Program-made: the position numbers and the translations under genes
Source: Anaeromyces robustus
Lineage: Eukaryota; Neocallimastigomycota; Neocallimastigomycetes; Neocallimastigales; Neocallimastigaceae
Assembly: GCA_002104895.1 (NCBI GenBank)
Contig: MCFG01000032.1
Coordinates: 127,001-191,000, forward strand
Direction of reading: 5' to 3'
DNA: 64,000 bases
Part shown: one piece after another, positions 24,598 through 35,701 of the stretch
Position numbering within the stretch: position 1 is the first letter of the stretch
How the letters are laid out: each line of letters begins with the position of its first letter
Notes under the pieces: generated by a model
Told to the model about the DNA's origin: nothing
Databases searched by the model: none
Seen by the model: the letters and a program-made list of their open reading frames with translations, nothing else

Positions 24598-25489
24598 ATT
24601 ATTAATTATTAGTATTAATTTATTTTTAATTGATGTATAATTTTTTTATATTTTATATAATTATAAATATTCAAACTAAAAATTTTAATTTATGAAAATA
24701 AAAAAATATCCCATTATAATATAAAAATAATAATTATTATATAAAATATCAGAGAATATTAATCTAAATTGATATTTAATTTTTTTTCTATTTAATAATG
24801 ATATATAAAAAAAGATTATAAATTATCATTTATTATTTAATTATTTTTATCTTTTTTTTTTTTTATTTGTCTTCCTTTTTTTTCACTTTTTTTTTATTGA
24901 TTTTTCTTTTTCTTTTTCTTTTTTTCTTTCTTTCTTTTTTTAATATTTTATATAATCATTTAAAAAAGAAATATTATAACATTAAAAAAAAAAATAAAGA
25001 AAAAAGATATAAAAAATTAGGATTTATTTAAATTCTAAATAACTTTAAAAAAAGAAGTTATTAATTATTTCCCAATATATAAAAAAATTATAAAAATATA
25101 TATATATAATTATTAAAGGTATATACAGCTATTTTAATTCATTTGATAATCATTTACATTTTTATATAAATATAAATATAAATATATTTAATTTATATAA
25201 TAAATTATAATAGTGTGAAAAACTAAAAAAAAAAATAATAATAAAAAAGAAAGATAATAAATCACAATATATATATTAATTTCTATATTATATTTTTTTT
25301 AATATATAAATAATAAATATTTTCATATTTATTCCCTTTTTTTTTTTTTTTTAATTTTTTAATTATTATTAATTTAAACTTTTTTTTTTAAAAAATAAAT
25401 CAATCAACTAACAAACTATTAAAAAAAACAAAAAACAAAAAAAAAAACTTTTGAACATTCTAAAAAAATAAATATTAAATAAATAAAGA
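24598..25489. other. 5' flank of the first choline-transporter-like gene
   Basis: AT-rich DNA with long T-runs and a pyrimidine-rich stretch around 24850-24940. It presumably holds the promoter and 5' UTR of the next gene. No specific regulatory motif could be assigned. Confidence 0.4.
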
Positions 25490-27196
25490 ATGAGTAATCC
25501 TTACGGTCCAGGTCCAGGTTATGATCCAAATTATGGACAAAATTTATACGGTCAACCAGGTTATGGCCAAATGCCTTACGGTCAAACTCCACCACCACAA
25601 CCTGGTTATGGTCAAGATTTATATAATAATCCTGTCGTAGTTAATGTTGAAGATGATGAAAAAAATAAGAATAATAATTTAGGTGGAAAAGAAGAATTTA
25701 AACATTCAAAAATAAAATTTAATGAAAAACCTCAATATCAAGATGTTTGGGCTTCAATTGTTTTTGCTTTAGTAGTTCTTGGTACTATAATTGTATTTGG
25801 GGTTTCTATACCTAATATTGATTTAGAAAAATTAGCTAATAAAACTACTAATGATACTTCTAGTTTTAACGATACTTATTCTTCATCATCATCATCATCA
25901 TCATCTTATTCTTCTAATAAAAATAAATATACTCGTGAATTAAGTTCTCTTTTCTCTTCTTCTAATAGATTACAAAAAAGAAGTTCAGATGGTACCTCTG
26001 GTTTAGATATTGTTATTATGTTATTATCAAGTATTATATCTTCAGGACTTGTTACATTCTTATATGTTGTTTTAATGCAAAAATATGCTGGTAAAATGAT
26101 TAAAGGTACATTAATTCTTTCTATCGTTTTTAACATTATTTATGCTCTTATTTCTTTCTTTGTTAGTCCTGTTATGGGTGGTCTTATGCTTATAATGGCT
26201 ATTATTTATGCTTTATGTTTCTACTTCTGGAGAAAGAGAATTCCATTTGCTAAAGTTATGTTAAAAACAGTAACTACTGTTACTAGAAAATATCCTGCTT
26301 GTATGTTAGTTGGTTTAATTGGTTGTTTTGTTGGTGCTATTTGGTATGGATTTGTTTGTATAACTTTCGGTGTTGCCATATTAGCTTTAGGAAGTCAAGA
26401 TAGTGATATGGGTGGTGTAACTTATGTTGTATATATATTTATTATTTTCTCTTTCTTCTTTACTTCTCAAGTTATTAATAATACGGTTCATGTAACTATT
26501 TCTGGAGTATTTGCTACATTCTATTTCCGTGGTGTTATTGAACCTGGTACTAAAAATATTAATGTAGATGTAAAGAATCCTACTGTTAAATCATTTAAAC
26601 GTGCAATAACTACTAGTTTTGGTTCTATTTGTTTCGGTAGTTTAATTATAGCAATTATTGAAACGTTAAAAACTCTAGCTAAAAATGCTAAAGAACAAGG
26701 TAGAGAGGATGGAAATGCTGCAGTTGCTCTTATTGCTTGTTGTATAGAATGTATTTTATCTTGTGTTGGTGATATGATAGAATATTTCAATGTTTATGCC
26801 TTTACTGAAGTTGCTATTTATGGTAAATCTTATTGTGAAGCTGCTAAAGATACTTGGGAGATTTGTAAATCTCATGGTATTGAAGCTTTAATTAATGATA
26901 ATCTTATTGGTAATGTTTTAACTCTTGGTTCTATTTCTGTTGGTTGTTTATCTACTGTTATTACTGTTGTTGTTGGTTTCCTTATTTTACGTATTGATAA
27001 TGTTGCTGCTTTAGTTATTTATGGTATTCTTACTTTCTTAATTGGTTTATTCCTTTTCTCTATTGTTGCTCAAGTTATTAATTCTGGTGTTGCTACTACT
27101 TTCGTTTGTCTTTGTGAAGATCCAGATGCTCTTCGTTACACTAAACCTGAACTTTGGGAAAAGGTTAAAGATACATATCCATCTGTGGTATTGTAA
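25490..27196 (+). CDS. Choline-transporter-like membrane protein, PNS1/CTL family (copy 1)
   Basis: A 568-aa single-exon multi-pass membrane protein. Residues 1-45 are a cytosolic Tyr/Gly/Gln/Pro tail with degenerate 'PYGQ' units. The first membrane helix follows 'KPQYQDVW' at about residues 88-108. A variable, Ser-rich, probably extracellular loop covers 112-172 and contains 'NRLQKRSSDGTS'; eight to nine further hydrophobic segments follow to about 535. Family marks are '[11 protein letters not shown]' (376-386), '[17 protein letters not shown]', '[14 protein letters not shown]' and '[14 protein letters not shown]' near the C-terminus. SLC44/PNS1 proteins sit in plasma or organelle membranes; animal members move choline or ethanolamine, and yeast Pns1 has no settled substrate. 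First of three tandem copies, most like copy 3. Confidence 0.93.
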   Translation: MSNPYGPGPGYDPNYGQNLYGQPGYGQMPYGQTPPPQPGYGQDLYNNPVVVNVEDDEKNKNNNLGGKEEFKHSKIKFNEKPQYQDVWASIVFALVVLGTIIVFGVSIPNIDLEKLANKTTNDTSSFNDTYSSSSSSSSSYSSNKNKYTRELSSLFSSSNRLQKRSSDGTSGLDIVIMLLSSIISSGLVTFLYVVLMQKYAGKMIKGTLILSIVFNIIYALISFFVSPVMGGLMLIMAIIYALCFYFWRKRIPFAKVMLKTVTTVTRKYPACMLVGLIGCFVGAIWYGFVCITFGVAILALGSQDSDMGGVTYVVYIFIIFSFFFTSQVINNTVHVTISGVFATFYFRGVIEPGTKNINVDVKNPTVKSFKRAITTSFGSICFGSLIIAIIETLKTLAKNAKEQGREDGNAAVALIACCIECILSCVGDMIEYFNVYAFTEVAIYGKSYCEAAKDTWEICKSHGIEALINDNLIGNVLTLGSISVGCLSTVITVVVGFLILRIDNVAALVIYGILTFLIGLFLFSIVAQVINSGVATTFVCLCEDPDALRYTKPELWEKVKDTYPSVVL

Positions 27197-28473
27197 AATT
27201 GAAAAAAAAAAAAAAAAAACTAAAAAAAAATCTAAATATAATAAAATTAAATATATATATAATGATTATTATATATTTTTTTAAATAGAATTTTTTTTAA
27301 AAAAATAATTATTTAGTGGGTATTTTTTATCCTGATAATTATTTAAATTATATATGATATATATTAAATTATTTATTTTTATTTAAATAATAATATTATA
27401 TTTATTTTTAATACTAATTAGAAATATTTAGAATATATATATTTAAAAACTTGTAAAAAACTATCATATATAATTTTATTAAAAAAAATAAAATATTCAA
27501 TATAATAAATAGATAAATATATATATATATAAATATTTTATCAATATTCACTAAAAAAAAAAATTTAGAAATAAAAATAATCTAATATGAATATTCTTTT
27601 TTAATATGTTATTATTAAGTTGTTATTAAAGATTAAAATTTTTCTGTCTTCGACATAATAATACCTTTAAAGAAAATATAAAAATTAATTAAATTAGCAT
27701 ATTAAAAAAAATTTTTTTTTTCATTATTTATATAAGTTTATATTTTATTTTTATATTATATAATGAATTAATAAATTAAAGTCATTTAATTTAATAATAA
27801 TGGATATAATTAAAAAATAATTATTAATAAAATAAAAAGTGTTTATTAATATTTTAAGTTAACAATTAAATCACTTTGAATTAAAATTAATTTCATAATT
27901 AATATATTTATTTATATATATTTATCCATATAAATATTATGTAAATATGTATATAATCAAATAGGTTAGTGAATGAATAACGAAGTAGTTGAAAAAAAAA
28001 ATAATAACTAAAAAAGTAATAGAAAATTATATATAATCTTCTATATAAAAACAGACAAAAAAACTTTCTGATGACAATATTAAATAAAATATTTACTTAA
28101 AATATTATATATATGTTTTTTTAAAAAAAAAAAAAAAAGTTGAATATTTAACATACTTTAAATTATGTATTAATTTTGTTCTATATAGTAAATGTAACTG
28201 TATTATTTATTTATTAATATAATTATAAAATACATAGTATTTGATACTTAAAATATGTTATATAAATATAAAAAATAAAAAAAAAAAATTACCTTTAAAG
28301 ATTTATTTTATTATCAATAACAATATCAAAAATTAAAAAAATAAGTAATAAAACATATAAATAATATTTAATATATATATATAATGAATAATGATTAATG
28401 TAATTGAAAGAATATATTACTATTAAAAATATTCTGTGAAATTATTATATATTAACATATATAAAAAGTAAAA
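27197..28473. other. Intergenic spacer between CTL copies 1 and 2
   Basis: AT-rich 3' and 5' flanks with poly-A runs. No coding exon, RNA gene or CTL fragment was seen. Confidence 0.5.
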
Positions 28474-30195
28474 ATGAGTATGAGTAATATAAATTCTCAT
28501 GAACAACTAAATAATAGACCACCATCTTACGATGGACAACAACAATCATTAAATGGTCAACAGCCACCACCATACAATAATTATGAGGAACAATCACAAG
28601 ATAATCAGCAACCACCATCTTATGATGAGTATGAAGAAACACCACAAGGTCATCAGCAACCACCACCTTATTTAGAAGTTGATATTACAAATGTAATTGA
28701 TGAACGTGATAATAATAATAATAATAATGTTAATCATAGAAAAATTGAATTTAATGATAATCCGATAGTTCAAGACGTTTGGGCTATTTTTGTTTTTTTT
28801 TTAATGGTTATTGGAACTCTTGTCATTGCTGGAATTAGTATTCCAAATATTGATATGAAAAAAATGTATGGTTCAAATTCAAAAATTAATATTACTGTAA
28901 GCACATATTCTTATTCTTATTCTTATTCTTATTCTTATGGAAGTCAGTATGATAAAAGAAATGAAAATGAAAATGAAAATGAACATGTTTCCAATACTAC
29001 TGATATCATTATTATGCTCATTTCTAGTTTTTCTGGTTCTGCTTTTTTAGCATTAATTTATTTAATATTAATTCAAATATTTGCAGAAAAAATGGTTAAA
29101 GGTATTGTTATCTTTTCTATACTTCTTAATATTTTATATGGTATTATAATCTTTTCCTGTAGTCCTGTTATGTTTGGTTTTATGCTTATTATAGCTTTAG
29201 CTTATGTTATATATTTTTTCTTTTCGAGAAATAATATATTATTTGGTCAAATTTTGTTAAAAACAATTATACCAATAACTAGAAAATATCCAGCAATTAT
29301 TTTGGTTGGTTTTATAGGAACTATTATTGCAACTATTTGGTATGGATTTATTACATTTACATTAATAGCCTCAATGACTTATATTAAAGAAACGAGTGGA
29401 ATTATTGCAATTATTGTATATTTATTCCTTATTTTCTCTTTCTTTTTCAGTGCTCAAGTTATTAACAATACTATTCATTTCATTACTTCTGGTGTACTAA
29501 CTGCTTATTATTATAATAATACAATAGATCCAGATACTGAGAATATTTTAATTAATGAAAAAAATCCTACTCTTAAATATTTTAAACGTGCAATAGTTAC
29601 TAGTTTTGGTTCTATTTGTTTTGGTAGTATACTTATTCATTTTATTGGATCTTTGGGAACTTTCGTTCGTAAAACTAAAACTGATGTTGATAATAATAAA
29701 GGATGTGATTGTTGTATTTTATATATTATTGGATGGGGTATAAAATATTTGTTATCATGGATTGATGATGGATTAAGACATTTTGATATGTACTCTATTA
29801 CTGAAATTGCTGTTAGTGGAAAATCTTGTCGTCAATCATCTAAAGATACTTGGGCTATTTTGGAATCACGTGGTATTGAAAAATTAATTGATGATAATAT
29901 TATTGATAATATTTTAGGTATTGGCTCATTTTGTGTTGGTTGTTTATCCTCCATAATAACTTGTGGTATTGGATTCATAGTTATGAATATTGGAAATACT
30001 TATGAATTAATGATTTATGGATTTATTTCATTTTTCATTGGTTTTAGAATATTTTCTGTTTCAACTAAAGTTATTAAGTCTAGTGTTGCAACTATTTTTG
30101 TTTGTTTATGTAAATATCCAGATTCTATTCAACATATAATACCTGAACTTTGGAATATAGTTAAAAAAAATTACTCGAATATAGTATCATATTAA
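28474..30195 (+). CDS. Choline-transporter-like membrane protein, PNS1/CTL family (diverged copy 2)
   Basis: A 573-aa intronless protein with the same architecture as its neighbours: helix 1 after 'NPIVQDVW', the '[11 protein letters not shown]' motif, 'GIEKLIDDNIIDNILGIGS' and the C-terminal 'ATIFVCLCKYPDS'. It is clearly more diverged. 'CEDPDAL' has become 'CKYPDSI', 'AIYGKSY' has become 'AVSGKSC', and the family's 'YFRGV' is replaced by 'YYYNNT'. The N-terminal tail has four evenly spaced PPxY motifs (residues 16-19, 31-34, 47-50, 63-66), the type bound by WW domains of Rsp5/NEDD4 ubiquitin ligases. This suggests regulated endocytosis (inference). The outer loop holds (YS)n and (NE)n runs. 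Start chosen at the first ATG, in an AAAAATG context. Confidence 0.92.
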   Translation: MSMSNINSHEQLNNRPPSYDGQQQSLNGQQPPPYNNYEEQSQDNQQPPSYDEYEETPQGHQQPPPYLEVDITNVIDERDNNNNNNVNHRKIEFNDNPIVQDVWAIFVFFLMVIGTLVIAGISIPNIDMKKMYGSNSKINITVSTYSYSYSYSYSYGSQYDKRNENENENEHVSNTTDIIIMLISSFSGSAFLALIYLILIQIFAEKMVKGIVIFSILLNILYGIIIFSCSPVMFGFMLIIALAYVIYFFFSRNNILFGQILLKTIIPITRKYPAIILVGFIGTIIATIWYGFITFTLIASMTYIKETSGIIAIIVYLFLIFSFFFSAQVINNTIHFITSGVLTAYYYNNTIDPDTENILINEKNPTLKYFKRAIVTSFGSICFGSILIHFIGSLGTFVRKTKTDVDNNKGCDCCILYIIGWGIKYLLSWIDDGLRHFDMYSITEIAVSGKSCRQSSKDTWAILESRGIEKLIDDNIIDNILGIGSFCVGCLSSIITCGIGFIVMNIGNTYELMIYGFISFFIGFRIFSVSTKVIKSSVATIFVCLCKYPDSIQHIIPELWNIVKKNYSNIVSY

Positions 30196-30204
30196 AATTT
30201 AAGT

Positions 30205-30238
<34 letters not shown>

Positions 30239-31332
30239 CAAGATTTGTAATTTTATATAATTTATTAATTTATAGAAAATGTTATATTATTTAATGAATT
30301 TTATAGTGTCTGATAACTTAATTATAATATTAAAACTCTCATTTATTCTTTATATATAATTTTCAAAAACTTCATATTTAATTTTATTATTTTTATAAAA
30401 TTATATAAATTATTATAGATATAAAATAATATAAAATGTAAAATTAGAAAAAATTCATATTTAGAATTATTAAAAGTTACTTCAATAAACTACTTTTATT
30501 TTTATTTTTTAATTTTTTATATTGCTTATAATAATACATAATTACAAATGGAATATTCGTTTAATATTATCAATATATATAAAAATAAAGTTATTTATTT
30601 TTATATAATATAATAAATTGATTAATAAAATTTTGAATTTTTAAGAAGTAATTAAATATAAATTTTATTGTTATTTTTTTGTTTTTTTAAAATATATATT
30701 TTCGTTTTGTTAAAAAGTATCTATATAGATTCTTTTTTTTTTTTTTTTAATTAAATAAATCACTATATTATATATTAATTTTGAATTAATATAAAATAAA
30801 TTGAAAAATAGCTCATGGATTTTATTATTTATTAAAGTTAGAAATTAAAATTAAATTAATATTTTTAATAAAATAAAATAAATAAATAAATAAATAAATA
30901 AATGTACTAATATTAATATTTTTTAGTAAAAAATATTTTATAGATAAAACTATTTTTTAAAAAAAAATATATTTTAAGAAATAATAAACAGCATATTAGA
31001 AAATAGAAAAATAATGAAAATTTCTTAAAAATAAAGAAAATTATAAAATATTGTATATTATATTTTTCATTTAGTATTTTTATCTATATATATTCAATAA
31101 ATCAACAATAGTTTTTAGTTTTTAATTAATATAATAATATAAAAATTATTAAAAATTCTTAAACGTGCATTATTAAAAAAACTTTTCAAATACCTTTTTT
31201 ACTTTCTTTTTTATATAGTATATTTACAAATAAAAAAAAATATATATTAATAGCTCATTAAAATATTAAATTTCAAAATATAATTATCAATAGTAGATTT
31301 AACAAAGAAAAAAAAAAATCAATACAAAAAAT
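30196..31332. other. Intergenic spacer between CTL copies 2 and 3
   Basis: AT-rich DNA with poly-T and (AAAT)n tracts; no coding exon was found. It must contain the copy 3 promoter. Confidence 0.5.
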
Positions 31333-33084
31333 ATGAGTGACCCTTATGGACAACAGCCATATGGACAACAACCATATGGACAACAGCCATATGGACAACA
31401 ACCATATGGACAACAACCATATGGACAACAACCATATGGTCAGCAACCATATGGCCAACAACCATATGGTCAACCACCTTATGGACAACAACCTGAATAT
31501 TATCCACCACAACAGGCACCCCCTTATGGTCAACAACAACCACCTCAAATGCCTATGCCAAATCAATACCCACAAGAGTATTATCAACCTCCACCTCCAC
31601 AACAAAATAGTGATATAGAAATAGAAATGACAGATTTAGGTAAAGGTAGTAGTAGTGCACAATTAATGGGTAATGAAGCTTTAAAAAAATCTAAAATTGA
31701 ATTTAATGAAAAACCTGTCTTTCAAGATGTTTGGGCTACTTTTGTATATGTTTTAGTTGTTCTTGGAACTTTTGCTATTGCTGGTGTCAGTATTCCAAAT
31801 ATGGATATGGAAAAGATGTATGGTTCTGATACAGGTTCATCTTCATATGGTGGTTATAAACATTATAAATTTAAAAGAAGTAAAGATGGTACCTCTACAA
31901 CCGATGTTATTATTATGCTAATTTCTAGTGTTGCCTGTTCTGCTATTTTAACATTTGTTTACATGATATTAATGCAAAAATATGCAGGAAAAATGATTAA
32001 AGGTACTTTTATTATCTCCATAATTCTTAATATTTTTTATGCCATTGCAACTTTTTTTGTTAGTCCAATTATGGGTGGCCTTATGCTTGTTTTTTCTCTT
32101 CTTTATATTTTGTGTTATTTCTTTTGGCGATCTAGAATTCCATTTGCTAAAGTTATGTTAAAAACAATTGTATCTGTAACTAGAAGATTCCCAGCAACAA
32201 TTGTTGTTGGTTTTATAGGATGTGTTGTTGCTGCTCTTTGGTATGGTTTTATTTCTTTTACTTTAGTAGCTGCTATGACTTACATTAAAGACAAAAGTGA
32301 AGGTGCTGCTTATGTAGTATATGTATTCCTTGTTTTTTCTTTCTTCTTTAGTTCTCAAGTTATTAATAATACTGTTCATGTAATTATTTCTGGTGTATTT
32401 GCTACCTATTATTTCCGTGGTGTAGTTGAACCTGGTACTAATAATATTGAAATTGATGTTAGAAATCCAACAATTAAATCTTTTAAACGTGCCATTACCA
32501 CTAGTTTTGGTTCTATTTGTTTTGGTAGTTTAATTATTGCTGTTATTCAAACTTTAGAATTTTTGGCTCGTCAAACTAAAAATGAAGCAGCTGAAAATGA
32601 GAATTATATTCTTTGTATTATTGCATGTTGTGTAGAATGTATTTTATCTTGTATTGGTGATATGGTAGAATACTTTAATGTTTACGCTTTTACTGAAGTT
32701 GCAATTTATGGTAAATCTTATTGCCAAGCTGCTAAGGATACTTGGACTCTTTGTAAATCACGTGGTATTGAAGCATTAATTAATGATAACCTCATTGGTA
32801 ATGTTTTAGGCATTGGATCTTTATGCGTTGGCTGTTTATCAGCTGTAATTACATGTATTGTTGGATTTTTAATCATGAATATTGAAAATACTACTGCATT
32901 AATTATTTATGGAGTTGTTGCTTTTTTAATTGGTTTAATGATATTTTCTGTTGTAGCTCAAGTTATAAATTCTGGAGTTGCTACTACTTTTGTTTGTTTA
33001 TGTGAAGATCCAGATGCACTTCATAATACAAAACCTGAATTTTGGGAAAAGGTTAAAGACACTTATCCATCTATGGTATATTAA
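31333..33084 (+). CDS. Choline-transporter-like membrane protein, PNS1/CTL family (copy 3)
   Basis: A 583-aa intronless protein. The N-terminal tail begins MSD and then has ten pentapeptide units of PYGQQ type, followed by a Pro/Gln-rich segment to about residue 97, all probably cytosolic. Helix 1 follows 'KPVFQDVW'. The variable outer loop ('[20 protein letters not shown]') ends in KR-S-K-D-G-T before helix 2. Core motifs match copy 1 closely: '[11 protein letters not shown]' near residue 391, '[20 protein letters not shown]', '[19 protein letters not shown]' and '[20 protein letters not shown]'. About ten membrane spans are expected. Its closeness to copy 1 and the position of copy 2 suggest serial tandem duplication followed by divergence of copy 2. 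The substrate is unknown. Confidence 0.93.
   Translation: MSDPYGQQPYGQQPYGQQPYGQQPYGQQPYGQQPYGQQPYGQQPYGQPPYGQQPEYYPPQQAPPYGQQQPPQMPMPNQYPQEYYQPPPPQQNSDIEIEMTDLGKGSSSAQLMGNEALKKSKIEFNEKPVFQDVWATFVYVLVVLGTFAIAGVSIPNMDMEKMYGSDTGSSSYGGYKHYKFKRSKDGTSTTDVIIMLISSVACSAILTFVYMILMQKYAGKMIKGTFIISIILNIFYAIATFFVSPIMGGLMLVFSLLYILCYFFWRSRIPFAKVMLKTIVSVTRRFPATIVVGFIGCVVAALWYGFISFTLVAAMTYIKDKSEGAAYVVYVFLVFSFFFSSQVINNTVHVIISGVFATYYFRGVVEPGTNNIEIDVRNPTIKSFKRAITTSFGSICFGSLIIAVIQTLEFLARQTKNEAAENENYILCIIACCVECILSCIGDMVEYFNVYAFTEVAIYGKSYCQAAKDTWTLCKSRGIEALINDNLIGNVLGIGSLCVGCLSAVITCIVGFLIMNIENTTALIIYGVVAFLIGLMIFSVVAQVINSGVATTFVCLCEDPDALHNTKPEFWEKVKDTYPSMVY
31342..31491 (+). repeat. 15-bp coding minisatellite (ten PYGQQ units)
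   Basis: Ten in-frame copies of CCATATGGACAACAA with silent changes in the middle units (GGT, GGC, CAG) and one Gln-to-Pro change in unit nine. It encodes the start of the CTL copy 3 tail. Near-identical units suggest recent expansion. Confidence 0.95.
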
Positions 33085-34107
33085 ACGAAATATTATCAAT
33101 AGAATAAAATATTATTGTTGAAAAAAAATATAATATTGGTAATTTATATTAATAAATATATAAATTTTAACATCTAAATAAAAAATTTTTTATTTTACTT
33201 CATAAATTAAAATATTTTTATTTGAATGTTAAATTTACAAAGCATATATATAAATTTATATACTAAATATCATTATAATATCTGTAAATTAATACTTAAA
33301 TATAATAAAAAGTAATATCTATATAATCATTTTATTTTATTTAATTCTATTTTTATTTTTTATTTATTATTTATATAAATTATGATTGTTTTAGTAAAAA
33401 AAAAAGAAAATAAATAAAAATATAAATAAATAATTAAATAATAATTTATTATTATTATTATAATATAAATATTAAATTACACTAAAAACAAAATTGTTTA
33501 TATAAAAAATAAAAACAAAAATTATTAATATATATATTATTCCTTTTTTAGATAAAAAATATTATTTTAAATTTTATTTTATTTAAAAATTATTAAAAAA
33601 CTTTATATATATGTAATTATTTTATTATGCAAGAAAAGTTTTTATAAAAAAATATATATTATTATTTTGTGGTAGCATTTTTACATTAGGTAATCATTAA
33701 ATAAAAGATTTTTTTTTTTTTACAAATATTTAAATATATATAAAAATATTATTAGAAAAACTTTTCTTAATAAATATTATTATTATTATTATTATTATTT
33801 TTTTCCCTTAAGCTTTAACTGTATATTTTCAAAAAAAAGGCATAAAAAAAAAATAAGATAATAAAATTAAAATAAAAAAATTTATATTATAAATATTAAT
33901 ATTATTAATGTATAGATGCCTTTTAAATTAATATATATATTATAAGGTCAATATGTTAATTATGAATGAAAGTTTTATTCAATAACAAAAAAATAAAATC
34001 TTATAGTTCGAATAATAAGGAACATAGAAAAATGAAACTACAGGTATTGATTTATGATTTAGATTTATGTTAAGAATCTATTTTAATGTAATTAAGTAGT
34101 TGTTATT
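33085..34107. other. Convergent intergenic region
   Basis: The 3' flanks of CTL copy 3 (plus) and the AFF-like gene (minus) meet here. It is AT-rich with a short (ATT)n tract at about 33776-33800. No gene was seen. Confidence 0.5.
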
Positions 34108-34269
34108 TTAAATGTTTTTCATACAGTTACAATTTTCACAATCTGTAAATTCATGTGCCAATCCCTTATTTTCAATAAACTCTTTAATACACCGCCTTAT
34201 AATTTTTATGGTATCTACAACAGATGTTACTAGCGATATATTAGAATTTTTAAATGTTTTTGGGAATTC

Positions 34270-34313
<44 letters not shown>

Positions 34314-35230
34314 ATATTTATTATTTAATATTTCGTTTATTAAAAAATTAAAAAAAAAAATTTTAATAATTATATAATTATAAATATAATACAAATTTAT
34401 ATTGTTTAATAATAAATTTACTTTAATTTAATACTTACAAAGTAAAAGAGATCTTTGGTTTTCAAAATCTAACCATAATTGATTAGAATGATCTAATTCT
34501 TCAACTAATTTTAAAGTCTTTTTTATTTTTGAATTGAAATAAACCTTGTAATCCTCCTATAAATAATAAATATATGTTTTAATATTATAAATCTAGAAAT
34601 TTAATATTATCTAATATAACTTACCTCAGTTGCTTTATTATTTTTGAAAAGAGTTTGATAATGTTCCGTATCTTTTTTAATTGAAGATTTCAAATGTGAT
34701 ATTACAGATTGGTTTATAATATTTGCTTCCAAAGCAACACTTTATATATTATATATATTTTTAATTATTTGTTAAATAAAGGTTAATGATAATTTTTACT
34801 TATATATTTTTACATATTAAATAAATATATAAATAAATAAAAAATTTATTAAATTATATTAAAATTACCATAATGCAGACAAACATTTCATATCATTCTT
34901 TGTAGACATAAGCATACAATGAACAATAAATTTTCTTGTGGATTCAAATTCCGTATTAGATCCCTAAATTTCAATTAAAATGAGAAAAAAAAAAAAAATG
35001 AAATGTTATAATTTAAAACTTATTTTTTTTTATTCTTTTTTTTTTTTTTTATTTATTTATTTAATATATATGCATAATATTAATATAAATTACAATATAT
35101 GTTTCTGTAAAGAGAAGAGCAGCCAAGATATAATCTAATACAAAGAGTTTCATATTTTTATTTGATTGGAATTGTTCACCACGATGTTTATGACGTTGAC
35201 CTTTTAGACGACTTTATTTATATATAATGA

Positions 35231-35261
<31 letters not shown>

Positions 35262-35617
35262 GTAATTATTATAATATATATATAATAAATAGTTAAAAAT
35301 AAGATAATTACTATTGATCCTTAGAAGATGATTTTTTGGAAGAGTGAGAACCTTGAGCTGTCTTTTCTTGGTTATTAACATCATCATGACTATCATTATT
35401 AGAAAGATTATCATTACTGTCAGAACGTATAGATCTATTCATATACTGTGAAAGACTAATTTTTTCTTTCTTTAATGCACTATCATTATTCATTTGTGAA
35501 TTTCTTCTACTTCTTTTAGCACCTTTTTCATTTTCTTCTTTATTTTTATCATCACCTTTAAATAAAATATAAATAAAATATAATAAGTTTTTTATAAAAT
35601 ATTATTTAAAAGAATAA

Positions 35618-35701
<84 letters not shown>

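Noticed and set aside
34112-34351. 79-aa plus-strand ORF
   Set aside because: Antisense to the last exon of the AFF-like gene and running into a poly-T tract.
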